Below, one piece after another: positions 49,543 to 59,168 of a DNA stretch of 64,000 bases. A program made the translations under genes and the position numbers. The stretch covers positions 26,283-90,282 of the forward strand of contig ONWV01000006.1 in the NCBI GenBank assembly GCA_900321635.1. The letters run 5' to 3'. This DNA comes from an uncultured Spirochaetaceae bacterium (GTDB lineage: Bacteria > Spirochaetota > Spirochaetia > Sphaerochaetales > Sphaerochaetaceae). A model generated the notes under the pieces. The model made no database searches and had not been told where the DNA came from. It was given only the letters and a program-made list of their open reading frames with translations. Positions within the stretch are counted from its first letter, which is position 1. Every line of letters starts with the position of its first letter.

Positions 49543-51141
49543 GTGATCGATTACAAAGATCTTAACAAAACCGACAGCTTTTCAAAGCTCAAGGCAATCA
49601 AACCTTTTGATATCAAGAGAAAACTGAACGCAAAGCGCATTGAAGGCGCATCCATCAAGGAAGCGGGATCTCTTGTCTACAACTACGGCGCCATGCCCGT
49701 GGATGATGAAACAATAACAGTTCTTCAGGCTCTTGCCGATGAGCAGCAGCTTATTGAAAAATACAGAGCCCTCCTTGGCGGAGAGATCATGAACACCGGT
49801 GAAAAGAGGCTGGTTTTGCATCAGCTGACACGCGGAAGAGCTCTTGACGGCCTTAAAGTCATGGCTGACGGGGTTGAGAAGGGCGAGTTTTACGAAAACG
49901 AGCTCAGAAAGATCAAGGACTTCTCTGACAAGGTCAGAAGCGGTCAGATCAAAGGCTCCACAGGAAAAGAAATCAAGACGGTGGTTCAGATTGGAATCGG
50001 CGGTTCGGATCTTGGCCCAAGAGCTCTGTGCTATGCCTTGAATCTCATCGGAGAAAAAGACGGATGCAAAAAGAAACTTGAGGCCCGCTTCATCTCCAAC
50101 GTAGACCCGGACGATGCATGTGCCGTTCTTCAGGGCCTTGACCTTGAAAGCACACTGTTCATCCTTGTCTCAAAGAGCGGAACCACGCAGGAGACACTTG
50201 CAAACCGTGACCTTGTCTTCAAGTTTATGGAAAAGAGCGGAATCAAGGGCCTTGTTCCCCAAAAGCATGTTGTGGCTGTTACCAGCAACACAAGTCCTCT
50301 TGCAAACAACCCCGATATCCTTGCCGTGTTCTTCATGGATGACTATATCGGCGGCCGTTATTCGGCAACAAGTCCTGTCGGAGGCGTCATTTTGTCTCTG
50401 ACATACGGCTTTGATGTCTTTAAGCAGATTCTGGACGGAGCACATGCGGAGGACAAAGTTGCCTTGGAGCCGGATATCAGAAAGAACGGAACACTGATGG
50501 ATGCCATGATCGGAGTGTATCTCAGAAACGTTCTGGGCTATCCGTATACGGCGGTTCTTCCTTACAGCCAGAGCCTTCACAGAATGCCAGCACATTTCCA
50601 GCAGCTTGACATGGAGTCCAACGGAAAGCATGTGAACCGCTTCGGCAAGGTTCTTGATTACAAGACAGGTCCCGTCATCTTCGGAGAGCCGGGAACAAAC
50701 GGACAGCATTCGTTCTACCAGCTTCTTCATCAGGGAACAGATATTGTTCCGATGCAGTTCATCGGATTCAAGGAGAAGGAAGGAAACCTTGATGCTGAAA
50801 ACGGCGGCTCCACAAGCCAGACCAAGCTCAAGGCGAATCTTGTGGCACAGATAGTCGCATTCGCATGCGGAAGAGAGAATTCCGAGAATCCGAACAAGGC
50901 ATTTGAGGGTTCAAGGCCATCCAGCGTACTCGTCGCCGACAGACTGACTCCGTTTGCTCTGGGCTCGATTCTTGCCCACTTTGAGAATAAAGTCATGTTC
51001 CAGGGCTTTGTCTGGAATATCAACAGCTTTGACCAGGAAGGCGTTCAGCTCGGAAAGATCCTTGCAAAGAAGGTTCTTGCCGGCTGCGAGGGTGATGAGA
51101 ACCTTCTGGCCTACTCAAAGCTTTTGGGAATTGATTTCTAA
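49543..51141 (+). CDS. pgi: Glucose-6-phosphate isomerase
   Basis: 532 aa, cytosolic glycolytic enzyme. Motifs: VQIGIGGSDLGPRAL, FILVSKSGTTQETL, VTSNTSPLANN, DYIGGRYSATSPVGG (PGI signature 1 type), and GQHSFYQLLHQGTDIVPMQFIG, plus FEGSRPSSVLVADRLTPFALGSILA and QEGVQLGKILAK. It starts at GTG 49543 because GGAGGG lies 6 nt upstream; the longer frame from 49477 overlaps the promoter. Followed by lemA 21 nt on. Confidence 0.95.
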   Translation: MIDYKDLNKTDSFSKLKAIKPFDIKRKLNAKRIEGASIKEAGSLVYNYGAMPVDDETITVLQALADEQQLIEKYRALLGGEIMNTGEKRLVLHQLTRGRALDGLKVMADGVEKGEFYENELRKIKDFSDKVRSGQIKGSTGKEIKTVVQIGIGGSDLGPRALCYALNLIGEKDGCKKKLEARFISNVDPDDACAVLQGLDLESTLFILVSKSGTTQETLANRDLVFKFMEKSGIKGLVPQKHVVAVTSNTSPLANNPDILAVFFMDDYIGGRYSATSPVGGVILSLTYGFDVFKQILDGAHAEDKVALEPDIRKNGTLMDAMIGVYLRNVLGYPYTAVLPYSQSLHRMPAHFQQLDMESNGKHVNRFGKVLDYKTGPVIFGEPGTNGQHSFYQLLHQGTDIVPMQFIGFKEKEGNLDAENGGSTSQTKLKANLVAQIVAFACGRENSENPNKAFEGSRPSSVLVADRLTPFALGSILAHFENKVMFQGFVWNINSFDQEGVQLGKILAKKVLAGCEGDENLLAYSKLLGIDF

Positions 51142-51162
51142 TCCATATTCGGAGGTAAACAA

Positions 51163-51717
51163 ATGGTTATCGCTATTGTTATTGCAGTTGTTGTTATTCT
51201 TCTTCTGCTCGTCGTCTCCACATATAACGCATGTGTCAGACTCAAGAACCAGGGTGAAGAGGCTTATGCTCAGATCGATGCACATCTGAAGCAGCGCTAT
51301 GATCTTGTTCCCAACCTTGTCGAGACCGTCAAGGGCTATGCCAAGCATGAGCAGGGAACCCTCACAGCCGTCATCGAGGCCAGAAGCAAGGCAATGAATA
51401 CTTCAGGCGTCGCTGAGAAGGACAAGGCCGACAAGGCATTCGAGGGAACCCTTAAATCTCTGTTCGCTCTTGCCGAATCCTATCCCGAGCTCAAGGCAAA
51501 CGAGAACTTCAGAGACCTCCAGAGCCAGCTTACAAGACTTGAGACTGAGATCCTTCAGGCCAGAAAGTACTACAACGGTGTGGTCAAGACATTCAACACA
51601 AAGATCGAGACCTTCCCGACCTCTCTTATCGTCGGTCTTTTCGGCGGCAAGTTTGCCAGAATGACATATCTTGAGGTTGCAGAGGCCGAGAGACAGAACG
51701 TAAAGGTCCAGTTCTGA
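51163..51717 (+). CDS. lemA: LemA family protein
   Basis: 184 aa. N-terminal TM (VIAIVIAVVVILLLLVVSTYN), then the LemA helical bundle with VRLKNQGEEAYAQIDAHLKQRYDLVPNLVETVKGYAKHE (in parts: QIDAHLKQRYDLVPNLV and YAKHEQGTL). It then continues ENFRDLQSQLTRLETEI and RKYYN. The family often sits with DUF2207/TPM-domain proteins, as here. Membrane-anchored, cytoplasmic domain; function unclear. SD GGAGG. Confidence 0.92.
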   Translation: MVIAIVIAVVVILLLLVVSTYNACVRLKNQGEEAYAQIDAHLKQRYDLVPNLVETVKGYAKHEQGTLTAVIEARSKAMNTSGVAEKDKADKAFEGTLKSLFALAESYPELKANENFRDLQSQLTRLETEILQARKYYNGVVKTFNTKIETFPTSLIVGLFGGKFARMTYLEVAEAERQNVKVQF

Positions 51718-51721
51718 AGAA

Positions 51722-53579
51722 ATGAAACGTTTTGTTCTTGCAGTTCTGCTTCTTGTTGTATGCCTTTCCTTTGCATTTGCAGCGGACTACTACATCAAGA
51801 ACTATGACGTGAAAATCACAGTCGGAAACAATGCCGTGCACCATATCGAGGAGACTCTTGATGTCTATTTCGAGGGTCCTCATCACGGCATTGTCCGCGA
51901 GATTCCTCTTGATTACAGGGATTACAATGAAAAAATTGTAGCCAAAGTCCGAAATCTTAAGTGCAGCGATGATTACGAGGCCGACACAGACAACGGATAC
52001 CTTGTCATGAAGATCGGCTCTGCGGAAAGAACGCTCATAGGTGATGTGAGATATGTCATAAGTTATGACTATGACCTTGGGGCGGATTACAATGAAGGTT
52101 ACGACCTGTTCTACATGAACATAATCGGAACTAGCTGGGAGTGCCCCATTGAGAACGTCACATTCTCCATCGCGCTTCCTTATGTGGAAAGCGAAGCCTT
52201 CGGGTCTGCCAAGGCTTTCCATGACTACGTTCTGAAGCACACCTACTTCACAAGCGGTTCATACGGCGCAACCAAGGGAGTTGAAAAGGCGACTTTGTCT
52301 GATCTTCCCAACGGTGATGTTCTGATAAAGGGAAGCACATCAGGCCTCAGAAGCTACGAGGGAGTGACTGTCAAGATTGATCTTCCTGATAACTGGTACA
52401 GCGGAGCCCGCATCCCATGGGATTACAGGCCTGTCATGAAGACAGTAGCTCCTGTTGTCAGTATCCTGGTTGTTGTTCTGGCTGCTGTATTGTGGCTTCT
52501 TCTTGGAAAGGATCCCACACCGATCATCGTAGCAAGGTTTCAGGCTCCCGACGGATTCTCTCCGCTTCAGGTTGGCTATGTTGCAGACTACAGCGTGGAT
52601 GACAAGGATGTTATTTCCATGCTCTTCTACTGGGCAGATCAGGGGCTTTTGAGCATTGAGGAGAAGAAGGGCGGAAAGTACGAGTTCACCAAGCTGAAGG
52701 AAATCATGGACTATGCCGTAAAGAGCGGCAGAAACGTTCCTGATTTTGAAAGAACCCTGTTTGACGGATTCTTCAAGGGCTGCAGTGTGGGCGACAAGAT
52801 TGCGTTCAAGGATCTTGAGAAAAACAATTTCTACGAGACCATCCAGAAGACAAAGGCTTCCACAAAGGGCTTCTTTACAAAAGATAGGGCACTGACAGAC
52901 ACAAAGAGCAAAGTTGTGTCAGTTCTTGTGATGATGCTTTCATTTATTCCTCTTGTTATGGGAACGCTCAGAATAGGTCTTTATGAGAACAACGACGGAG
53001 CCTACCTTTTCTATATGGTAGCCTGCGTAGGATTGTTCTTCCTGAACCTCTTTCTTTTCACCACACTGTTTTCCAAATGGTATGTGCGTAAGTCAAACTT
53101 CTTCGCAGTCCTGTTCAGAATTCTGGTCCCGGCTGCGGCTGTTGTGCTTCTGTGCATGCTTGAGGGATTCTTCTCCAATGGAAATATCGCTGTTGTGCAG
53201 AACATCATCACTGTGGCTTCAAGCTCGGCCGTGGCAATCTTCGGAGCAGCGACCGAAAGAAGAAGCAAGTACGGAAACAGGTCCGGACCTGTATTACCGC
53301 GTCCTTTCTTTTGCTGTTGTCCTGGGACTTGAGGACAAGTGGGCAAAGAAGTTCGACGGCATGATCGTCAATCCTCCAATCTGGTACACGGGATACAGCG
53401 CATTTGATGTGTACTGCATGTCCAGAATGGCTAACAGGATGAACAGATCCATTCCTCTGGCATCGATTCCAAGATCTTCGATCTCCGGAAGTCCGGGTTC
53501 AAGAATCGGTGGCAGCAGCTTCGGAAGCAGCGGATTCTCCGGCGGCGGATTCGGAGGCGGTGGCGGACATGCATGGTGA
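51722..53579 (+). pseudogene. DUF2207 membrane protein, frame broken near 53280
   Basis: Full layout is otherwise that of DUF2207 proteins: signal peptide (MKRFVLAVLLL), extracytoplasmic beta domain (DYYIKNYDVKITV ... GIVREIPLDYRDYN), TM near residue 245, cytoplasmic winged part (EARFQAPDGFSPLQVGYVADY), two TMs around 400-440 and a Gly-rich tail (FGSSGFSGGGFGGGGGHAW). After KYGN the frame goes wrong and resumes at DLYYRVLSFAVVLGLEDKWAKKF; relative to the family about 25-30 residues are missing. Total length is 3n+1. SD is weak (after lemA by 4 nt). Confidence 0.8.
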
Positions 53580-54252
53580 TGTGCTGGGACTGCTGCTTTC
53601 CTTCATCCTGATCTTATTCTGCATCGGACTTTCGTTCCTTGTGGTTAAATACGGCAGGAGGCTCTTCGGAGACTCCTGCTCTGAGGTCGCCCGCAAAGTC
53701 GTCCACATAGGTGTATCCAACTGGTTCTTCATCTACTGCTATGTCTTTGAGACAGACCTCTGGCCGATTTTAGGACTGGCGTTTTTCACGCTTGCAAATG
53801 CGCTGATGAATGTCACTGGAATGCTTTCGGTTCTGATGGGACAGGACAGCAAGGCCCGCAACTGGGGCCTTGTCCAGTACCCGGTTTCCATAATCATCGT
53901 CATCCTTCTCAAGCACTTCGGTCTTGGGGATATGGCGGCTGTGGGCTGTGCGGTTCTTGCCATGGGCTACGGTGACGGACTGGCCTCCATTGTCGGTAAG
54001 GCAGTGAAGTCCAAACGTCTCGGAAGCTGGACTAAGAAGACTTATGCAGGGTCAATAACAATGGTCTGTATTACGATGATTGTTGTGATTCTGATGAAAG
54101 TTTTCGTTGGTGGGGTATCGTTCACAGGAACTCTGGTTTTGAAAGCAGCCCTTGTGGCAATCTTTGCGGCGCTGGTTGAAGCCTTCACCCTGTTCGGTCT
54201 GGACAACATTTCCGTCCCGATTGCGATCTTCCTGGTTGTGAGGTTTGTATGA
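53569..54252 (+). CDS. Phytol/polyprenol-kinase-like (VTE5/CTP-type) membrane protein
   Basis: 227 aa, about seven TMs. Motifs RKVVHIGVSNWFFIY (ARKVVH, family signature), ALMNVTGMLSVLM, GCAVLAMGYGDGLASIVGK (GYGDG, CTP/nucleotide site) and KRLGSWTKKTYAGSITM. Members of this family (VTE5, Sec59-like) phosphorylate phytol or dolichol, typically with CTP. The start overlaps the DUF2207 stop. Immediately followed by a VTE6-like gene. Confidence 0.75.
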   Translation: MHGDVLGLLLSFILILFCIGLSFLVVKYGRRLFGDSCSEVARKVVHIGVSNWFFIYCYVFETDLWPILGLAFFTLANALMNVTGMLSVLMGQDSKARNWGLVQYPVSIIIVILLKHFGLGDMAAVGCAVLAMGYGDGLASIVGKAVKSKRLGSWTKKTYAGSITMVCITMIVVILMKVFVGGVSFTGTLVLKAALVAIFAALVEAFTLFGLDNISVPIAIFLVVRFV

Positions 54253-55100
54253 TTGCATTTCTAGACAATGCACTGTTCTCTCTGCAGTGGCCATGGTCAT
54301 TGGTTGTGATAGCATCCATAATGGCCGTAGTGGCAGTTCTGGCATATGTCGCCAAAAGCCTTGATGCAGGCGGAGCTGTCTGTGCGTTTGTCATGGGTGT
54401 GACCGTATTGTGGACCACAAGGTTCGCAGGATTCCTTCTGTTTCTTCTTTTCTTTGTCTCATGCAATGTGGTGGGAAAGATCTCAAAGCGCCTGAGAACA
54501 AAGGACACTTGTCCGGAAATCCGGGAGAAGAAAGGGCACAGACGAGACATCATGCAGGTGATTTCAAACGGCCTGATGGCAACACTTGCAGCCCTTCTGT
54601 GGTTCTTTACCTATAAGTCTGCGGCTCTGGTCATGTTCGGAGCAGCGGTTGCCGAGGCGACAAGCGATACTTTCGCAGGTGAGATAGGAAAGCTGTCAAA
54701 CCGCCCTCCTGTTTCCATACTGACAATGAGACAGGTTCCCAAGGGAATGTCCGGCGGAGTCACTGTTTTGGGAATGGTGGCTGCAATGGCATCTTCTGTG
54801 GTTATCGCCCTGTGCTGGTACATCTCCTTCGGCGGTGTATCTGTTTATGAGGCAGCGCTTGTCGCTGTCATGGGTTTTGCCGGTGCTGTGATTGATTCGT
54901 ATCTTGGCGCCGGTGTCCAGGCCCTGTATTATGACCCCGAAACCAAAGAATTTTCCGAAAAAGAGGAGCGTGACGGACGACAGCTGGAGCTTTCACGAGG
55001 CATCCGCTGGATTGACAACGACATGGTCAATCTGATGTCAAACACCTTCAGCGCAGTCTTCGGACTGGGTATGTGCACGCTGATTCACACTCTTGTCTGA
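54249..55100 (+). CDS. DUF92/VTE6-like membrane protein (isoprenyl-phosphate kinase candidate)
   Basis: 283 aa, about six TMs. LDAGGAVCAFVMGVTVLW, GAAVAEATSDTFAGEIGKLSNRPP and VPKGMSGGVTVLGMVA carry the DUF92 signatures (DT-AxE-G type). VTE6 of plants phosphorylates phytyl-phosphate to the diphosphate. ATGA overlap with the upstream VTE5-like gene suggests the two work in series on an isoprenoid alcohol. No quinone pathway genes are seen here, so the end use is unknown. Confidence 0.75.
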   Translation: MIAFLDNALFSLQWPWSLVVIASIMAVVAVLAYVAKSLDAGGAVCAFVMGVTVLWTTRFAGFLLFLLFFVSCNVVGKISKRLRTKDTCPEIREKKGHRRDIMQVISNGLMATLAALLWFFTYKSAALVMFGAAVAEATSDTFAGEIGKLSNRPPVSILTMRQVPKGMSGGVTVLGMVAAMASSVVIALCWYISFGGVSVYEAALVAVMGFAGAVIDSYLGAGVQALYYDPETKEFSEKEERDGRQLELSRGIRWIDNDMVNLMSNTFSAVFGLGMCTLIHTLV

Positions 55101-55107
55101 CATAAAC

Positions 55108-55199
55108 TTGATTTCTCTGAAATTCTTTTGTATCTTTGGAACGGTCGGTGGTATGCCGATTGATTTTGTTATCATTTTTAATTGAAGAGGATAGATATT
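55108..55199 (+). promoter_or_regulatory. groEL promoter and leader
   Basis: -35 TTGATT (55108-55113), 17 bp, -10 TATCTT (55131-55136). The leader has a small hairpin GGTCGG / CCGATT around 55145-55162 and SD AGAGGA 8 nt before ATG 55200. No CIRCE element, so HrcA control is not indicated. Confidence 0.6.
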
Positions 55200-56828
55200 A
55201 TGGCAAAGCAGCTACAGTTCAGTGAGGAAGCCAGAAAGTCTCTGGTCTCCGGTGTTGAGCAGATCGCCAAGGCTGTCATGACGACCTTGGGCCCGAAGGG
55301 TCGCACTGTTCTTCTGGACAAGAAGTACGGCGCTCCGATGATCACAAAGGACGGTGTCACCGTCGCACGTGAGGTCGAGCTTGAGAATCCGTTTGAGAAC
55401 ATGGGTGCACAGCTTGTCAAGGAAGTCGCTTCCAAGACAAACGATGTTGCAGGTGACGGAACAACCACCGCAACAGTCCTTGCATGGGCAATCACCAAAG
55501 AGGGAATGAAGAGTGTTTCCGCAGGTGTCAACCCGATGGGAATCAGACGTGGAATCGACAAGGCTGTCGCAGATGCCATTTCCGAAATCAAGTCACAGTC
55601 CAAGACTGTCAGCGACAAGGAAGAAATCACACAGGTCGCATCTATTTCTGCAAATAACGACAGAACCATCGGTGAAGAGATCGCCAATGCAATGGAGAAG
55701 GTCGGAATGGACGGAGTCATCACAGTCGAGGAGTCCAAGAACATCGAGACCACAACCGATTTCGTCGAGGGAATGCAGTTTGACCGCGGTTACATCTCAG
55801 CTTACTTTGCAAGCAACCGCGAGACCATGACAAGCGTCATGGATGACCCGTACATCCTGATTTATGACAAGAAGATTTCCTCAATGAAGGAGCTTCTTCC
55901 TGTTCTTGAGAAGGTCGTCCAGACCAGCAAGCCGCTTCTGATCATCGCAGAGGATGTTGACGGAGAGGCTCTGACAACACTGGTTGTCAACTCACTCAGA
56001 GGAACACTCAATGTCTGCGCCATCAAGGCTCCTGGCTTCGGCGACAGAAGAAAGGCAATGCTTGAGGATATTGCAATCCTCACAGGCGGACAGGTCATCA
56101 GCGAGGAGCTTGGAATGAAGCTGGAGAACGCTGAGCTTGCACAGCTCGGAAGAGCAAAGTCCGTCAAGGTCGAGAAAGAGAACACCACAATCATCAACGG
56201 TCTTGGAAAGGCTTCCGACATCAAGGACAGAATCGGCCAGATCAAGAAGCAGATTGCTGAGACTACAAGCGATTATGACCGCGAGAAGCTTCAGGAGAGA
56301 CTTGCAAAGCTCGCAGGCGGAGTCGCAGTCATCAACGTCGGTGCACCGACAGAGGTCGAGCTCAAAGAGCGCAAGCACAGAGTCGAAGACGCTGTCAACG
56401 CAACCCGTGCAGCAATTGAAGAAGGTGTCATCCCCGGCGGCGGAGTGGCTCTTGCCCAGGCAGCCAAGAAGATGGAAGGCAACGACCTTTCAGCCCTCAC
56501 AGATGAGGAGCAGATCGGTTACAAGATCGTCCGCAGAGCTCTTGAGGAGCCGATGCGCCAGATCGCCGAGAACGCAGGAGAGGACGGAGCAATCATCGCC
56601 GACAAGTGCAAGAACAGCAAGAACGGCGTAGGTTACGATGCAAACAACGACAAGTGGGTCAACATGGTCGAAGCCGGAATCATCGATCCGGTCAAGGTCA
56701 CCAGAAGCGCACTTCAGAACGCAGCCAGCATCGCAGCACTGATTCTCACAAGCGAGTGTGCAATCACCGACATTCCGGCTCCGGAGCCACCGGCACCGGC
56801 TAACCCCGGCATGGGCGGAATGATGTGA
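55200..56828 (+). CDS. groEL: 60-kDa chaperonin GroEL
   Basis: 542 aa. [14 protein letters not shown] start; ATP-site [18 protein letters not shown] and [12 protein letters not shown]; hinge/apical [43 protein letters not shown]-terminal Gly/Met tail NPGMGGMM. Folds proteins inside a tetradecamer with GroES, whose gene is not adjacent here. The in-frame ATG 55182 (MKRIDI) lacks an SD. Confidence 0.98.
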   Translation: MAKQLQFSEEARKSLVSGVEQIAKAVMTTLGPKGRTVLLDKKYGAPMITKDGVTVAREVELENPFENMGAQLVKEVASKTNDVAGDGTTTATVLAWAITKEGMKSVSAGVNPMGIRRGIDKAVADAISEIKSQSKTVSDKEEITQVASISANNDRTIGEEIANAMEKVGMDGVITVEESKNIETTTDFVEGMQFDRGYISAYFASNRETMTSVMDDPYILIYDKKISSMKELLPVLEKVVQTSKPLLIIAEDVDGEALTTLVVNSLRGTLNVCAIKAPGFGDRRKAMLEDIAILTGGQVISEELGMKLENAELAQLGRAKSVKVEKENTTIINGLGKASDIKDRIGQIKKQIAETTSDYDREKLQERLAKLAGGVAVINVGAPTEVELKERKHRVEDAVNATRAAIEEGVIPGGGVALAQAAKKMEGNDLSALTDEEQIGYKIVRRALEEPMRQIAENAGEDGAIIADKCKNSKNGVGYDANNDKWVNMVEAGIIDPVKVTRSALQNAASIAALILTSECAITDIPAPEPPAPANPGMGGMM

Positions 56829-56865
56829 TCAAAGCGAACTATCATTTGATGGATATTTTATGGAA

Positions 56866-56897
56866 AGGCTCACAGGTAACTGTGGGCCTTCTGTTTG
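56866..56897 (+). terminator. Intrinsic terminator of groEL
   Basis: 11-bp stem AAGGCTCACAG / CTGTGGGCCTT with GTAA loop (one G-U), followed by CTGTTTG. Confidence 0.85.
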
Positions 56898-56924
56898 ACA
56901 AGGCATTGGTATATGTGTATTTTA
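56896..56924 (+). promoter_or_regulatory. Promoter of yajC-secD-secF
   Basis: -35 TTGACA (56896-56901), 17 bp, -10 TATTTT (56919-56924). It starts within the T tract of the groEL terminator. SD GTGAGGA before yajC. Confidence 0.75.
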
Positions 56925-56967
56925 AAGAAAGTATATTTATACAACGCTAACAAAGTGAGGAAAACAT

Positions 56968-57429
56968 ATGTATTCATTGATTCTTGCAATGGGAATGGGC
57001 GCACAGACTGCCAGTGATGGAACTTCTGGTGCTGCAGGTGGTTCAATGGTCACCACTCTTATCACCTTCGGTGTGATCATTCTGATTTTCTACTTCCTTA
57101 TCATCAGACCTCAGAAGAAGAGGGACAAGGAAGCCAAGGACATGATCGCCGCAATCAAGAAGGGTGACAAGATTGTCACAATCGGCGGTATCAGAGGAAC
57201 AGTCGCAGTCGTCAAGGACAGCACCGTCATCATCAAGGTCGATGACAACACCAGAATCGAGTTCAACAAGAATGCTATCTCAGCTGTTCTGAACAAGAAG
57301 GAAGAGTCCGTTGTCGAGAAGCCTTCAAAGAAGAGCGCAGACAAGGAAAAGATTGAGAAGGTCGAGAAGCCTGCTGTAGAGGCTCCTAAGGCTGAGGAGA
57401 AGGCAGAGGAACCTGCAGAGAAGGCATGA
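56968..57429 (+). CDS. yajC: Preprotein translocase subunit YajC
   Basis: 153 aa. One TM (LITFGVIILIFYFLIIRP), QKKRDKEAKDMIAAIKKGDKIVTIGGIRGTV (split: KKGDKIVTIGG), then a beta domain DNTRIEFNKNAISAV and a long acidic/lysine-rich tail (about residues 105-153) beyond the usual YajC end. Auxiliary part of the SecDF-YajC complex. ATGA overlap with secD. Confidence 0.92.
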   Translation: MYSLILAMGMGAQTASDGTSGAAGGSMVTTLITFGVIILIFYFLIIRPQKKRDKEAKDMIAAIKKGDKIVTIGGIRGTVAVVKDSTVIIKVDDNTRIEFNKNAISAVLNKKEESVVEKPSKKSADKEKIEKVEKPAVEAPKAEEKAEEPAEKA

Positions 57430-59168
57430 GAAAAACTGAACGCATTCTGATTGCAGTACTTGCTATTGCAATCTGTGTTTGGTTTCTTTTTCCTACAATC
57501 AGGTGGTATGCATTCGTATCACCGGAGGACAAAGCCCTTACTACGGGCAGCAGCCTCCAGGTAAAGGAATACTCCCAAGGACAGGCCAGAACCGCTTTGC
57601 ACTTCATGGAGCAGAACGGGTCTTCTGAAGTTCCGAAGGAGTATTCTTTTGTAATAGAGCTTGCAAAGAGCCAGAGCAAGGAAAACGGAACCTCAAAAAC
57701 TGATATCAAGACATGCTCCGATGTACTTTCGGCATTCTCTGCTTCCTCGGATGAAGGTCAGGCCTTCATGTCTGCCGTGGAGAAGCACTACAGAGAATAT
57801 GTCCAGAGCCTTAAGGAGCTTTCCTCAAAGGCCCTCCAGCTTGGTCTGGACCTCAAGGGCGGAATGAGCATTCTTCTGGATGTGGATCCTTCGTCTCTTG
57901 CCCAAAGGCTAGGACATGATCCGTCAGAGGCGGAAATCTCTGCGGCCATTGACGAGGATATCGAAATTCTGAAAAACAGAATCGACCAGTTCGGAATGGC
58001 TGAACCTGAAATCAGAAAGCAGGGCACGGAGCAGATTCTCATAGAGCTTGCCGGAACTCCGGACCCGGAGAGGGTGGATGCATTTCTTAAGGGGAAGGGA
58101 GCTTTGGCCTTCCATCTGGCAGACAGCCTCAGCACCCAGAGGGCTCAGGCCTACTATGCCCAGAACCCAGAGGAGTTCCAGGCCCTGGCCTATGCGCTGG
58201 AAAACAATCTTCCGTTCACACAGCCTTCTTTCATTCCCGCTGACAGAACAATCGCCGGAAGTTTTTCAACCGATGCATACGGAATCGAGCAGCTTTCGGG
58301 AATTGTCGTAATCTACCGCAAGGCTGCACTGGACGGCGGTTATCTGCTTTCTGCGGAGAAGGGAAAGGACAGCACAAGCAGCCAGCCAGTTGTCACGTTC
58401 AAGATCAGCAGTGAAGGCGGAAGCATTTTCTATGACTTCACCAAGGCTCACATCGGACAGCCCCTGTCCATTGTCATGGACGGCCATGTGAAGAGCACAG
58501 CCACAATCCGTGACGCTCTTTCCACAAATGTCCAGATTTCAGGTTTCACAGACGAGGAAGCAGAAAACCTCGCCATCATCCTCAAGACCGCATCGCTTCC
58601 GATATCCGTCACGATCTCAAGCCAGCAGACGGTCGGAGCTTCTCTGGGCGAGGACTCTGTCAGAATCGGACTTAATGCCATTGTCTTCGGCTTCATTCTG
58701 GTTGTCATAATCATGATTGTCCTCTATGCGGGAAGCGGCATCATCGCAGATATCGCACTTGTGATGAATCTGGTTATCATGGTAGCCACATTGGGCGGAT
58801 TCGGATCTACGCTGACTCTTACGGGAATCGCAGGTCTGATTCTTTCAGTCGGTATGGCCGTTGACGCCAATGTAATCATATTCGAGAGAATCAAGGATGA
58901 GCTTAAGGCTGGAAGTCTTCCGAAGAAGGCCGTGTCAGTGGGCTTTTCCAAAGCACTTTGGACAATTCTTGATTCCAACATCACCACAATCATCGCGGCT
59001 GTTGTTCTGATTGTCTTCGGTTCAAGCGCCGTGAAGGGCTTTGCCACAACACTTGCAATCGGAATCGTAAGCTCTCTGTTTACCTCGCTTTTTCTGAGCC
59101 ACCTTCTGATGGATCTTGTTGTGACTGAGAAGATCTCCATCTCATGGAGAAGGAGGACCTTCAGATGA
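57426..59168 (+). CDS. secD: Preprotein translocase subunit SecD
   Basis: 580 aa. TM1 at the N-terminus, LGLDLKGGMSILLDVD (D1 motif), a P1 head domain (about residues 130-360) with IDQFGMAEPEIRKQGTEQILIELAG, then TM2-6 with FGFILVVIIMIVLYAGSG, AGLILSVGMAVDANVIIFERIKDEL and SNITTIIAAVVLIVFGSSAVKGFATTLAIGI. Pulls exported proteins on the periplasmic side using the proton gradient. Overlaps secF by 4 bp (ATGA). Confidence 0.95.
   Translation: MRKTERILIAVLAIAICVWFLFPTIRWYAFVSPEDKALTTGSSLQVKEYSQGQARTALHFMEQNGSSEVPKEYSFVIELAKSQSKENGTSKTDIKTCSDVLSAFSASSDEGQAFMSAVEKHYREYVQSLKELSSKALQLGLDLKGGMSILLDVDPSSLAQRLGHDPSEAEISAAIDEDIEILKNRIDQFGMAEPEIRKQGTEQILIELAGTPDPERVDAFLKGKGALAFHLADSLSTQRAQAYYAQNPEEFQALAYALENNLPFTQPSFIPADRTIAGSFSTDAYGIEQLSGIVVIYRKAALDGGYLLSAEKGKDSTSSQPVVTFKISSEGGSIFYDFTKAHIGQPLSIVMDGHVKSTATIRDALSTNVQISGFTDEEAENLAIILKTASLPISVTISSQQTVGASLGEDSVRIGLNAIVFGFILVVIIMIVLYAGSGIIADIALVMNLVIMVATLGGFGSTLTLTGIAGLILSVGMAVDANVIIFERIKDELKAGSLPKKAVSVGFSKALWTILDSNITTIIAAVVLIVFGSSAVKGFATTLAIGIVSSLFTSLFLSHLLMDLVVTEKISISWRRRTFR

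Noticed and set aside
55101..55199. CIRCE/HrcA operator before groEL
   Set aside because: No TTAGCACTC-type inverted repeat present.
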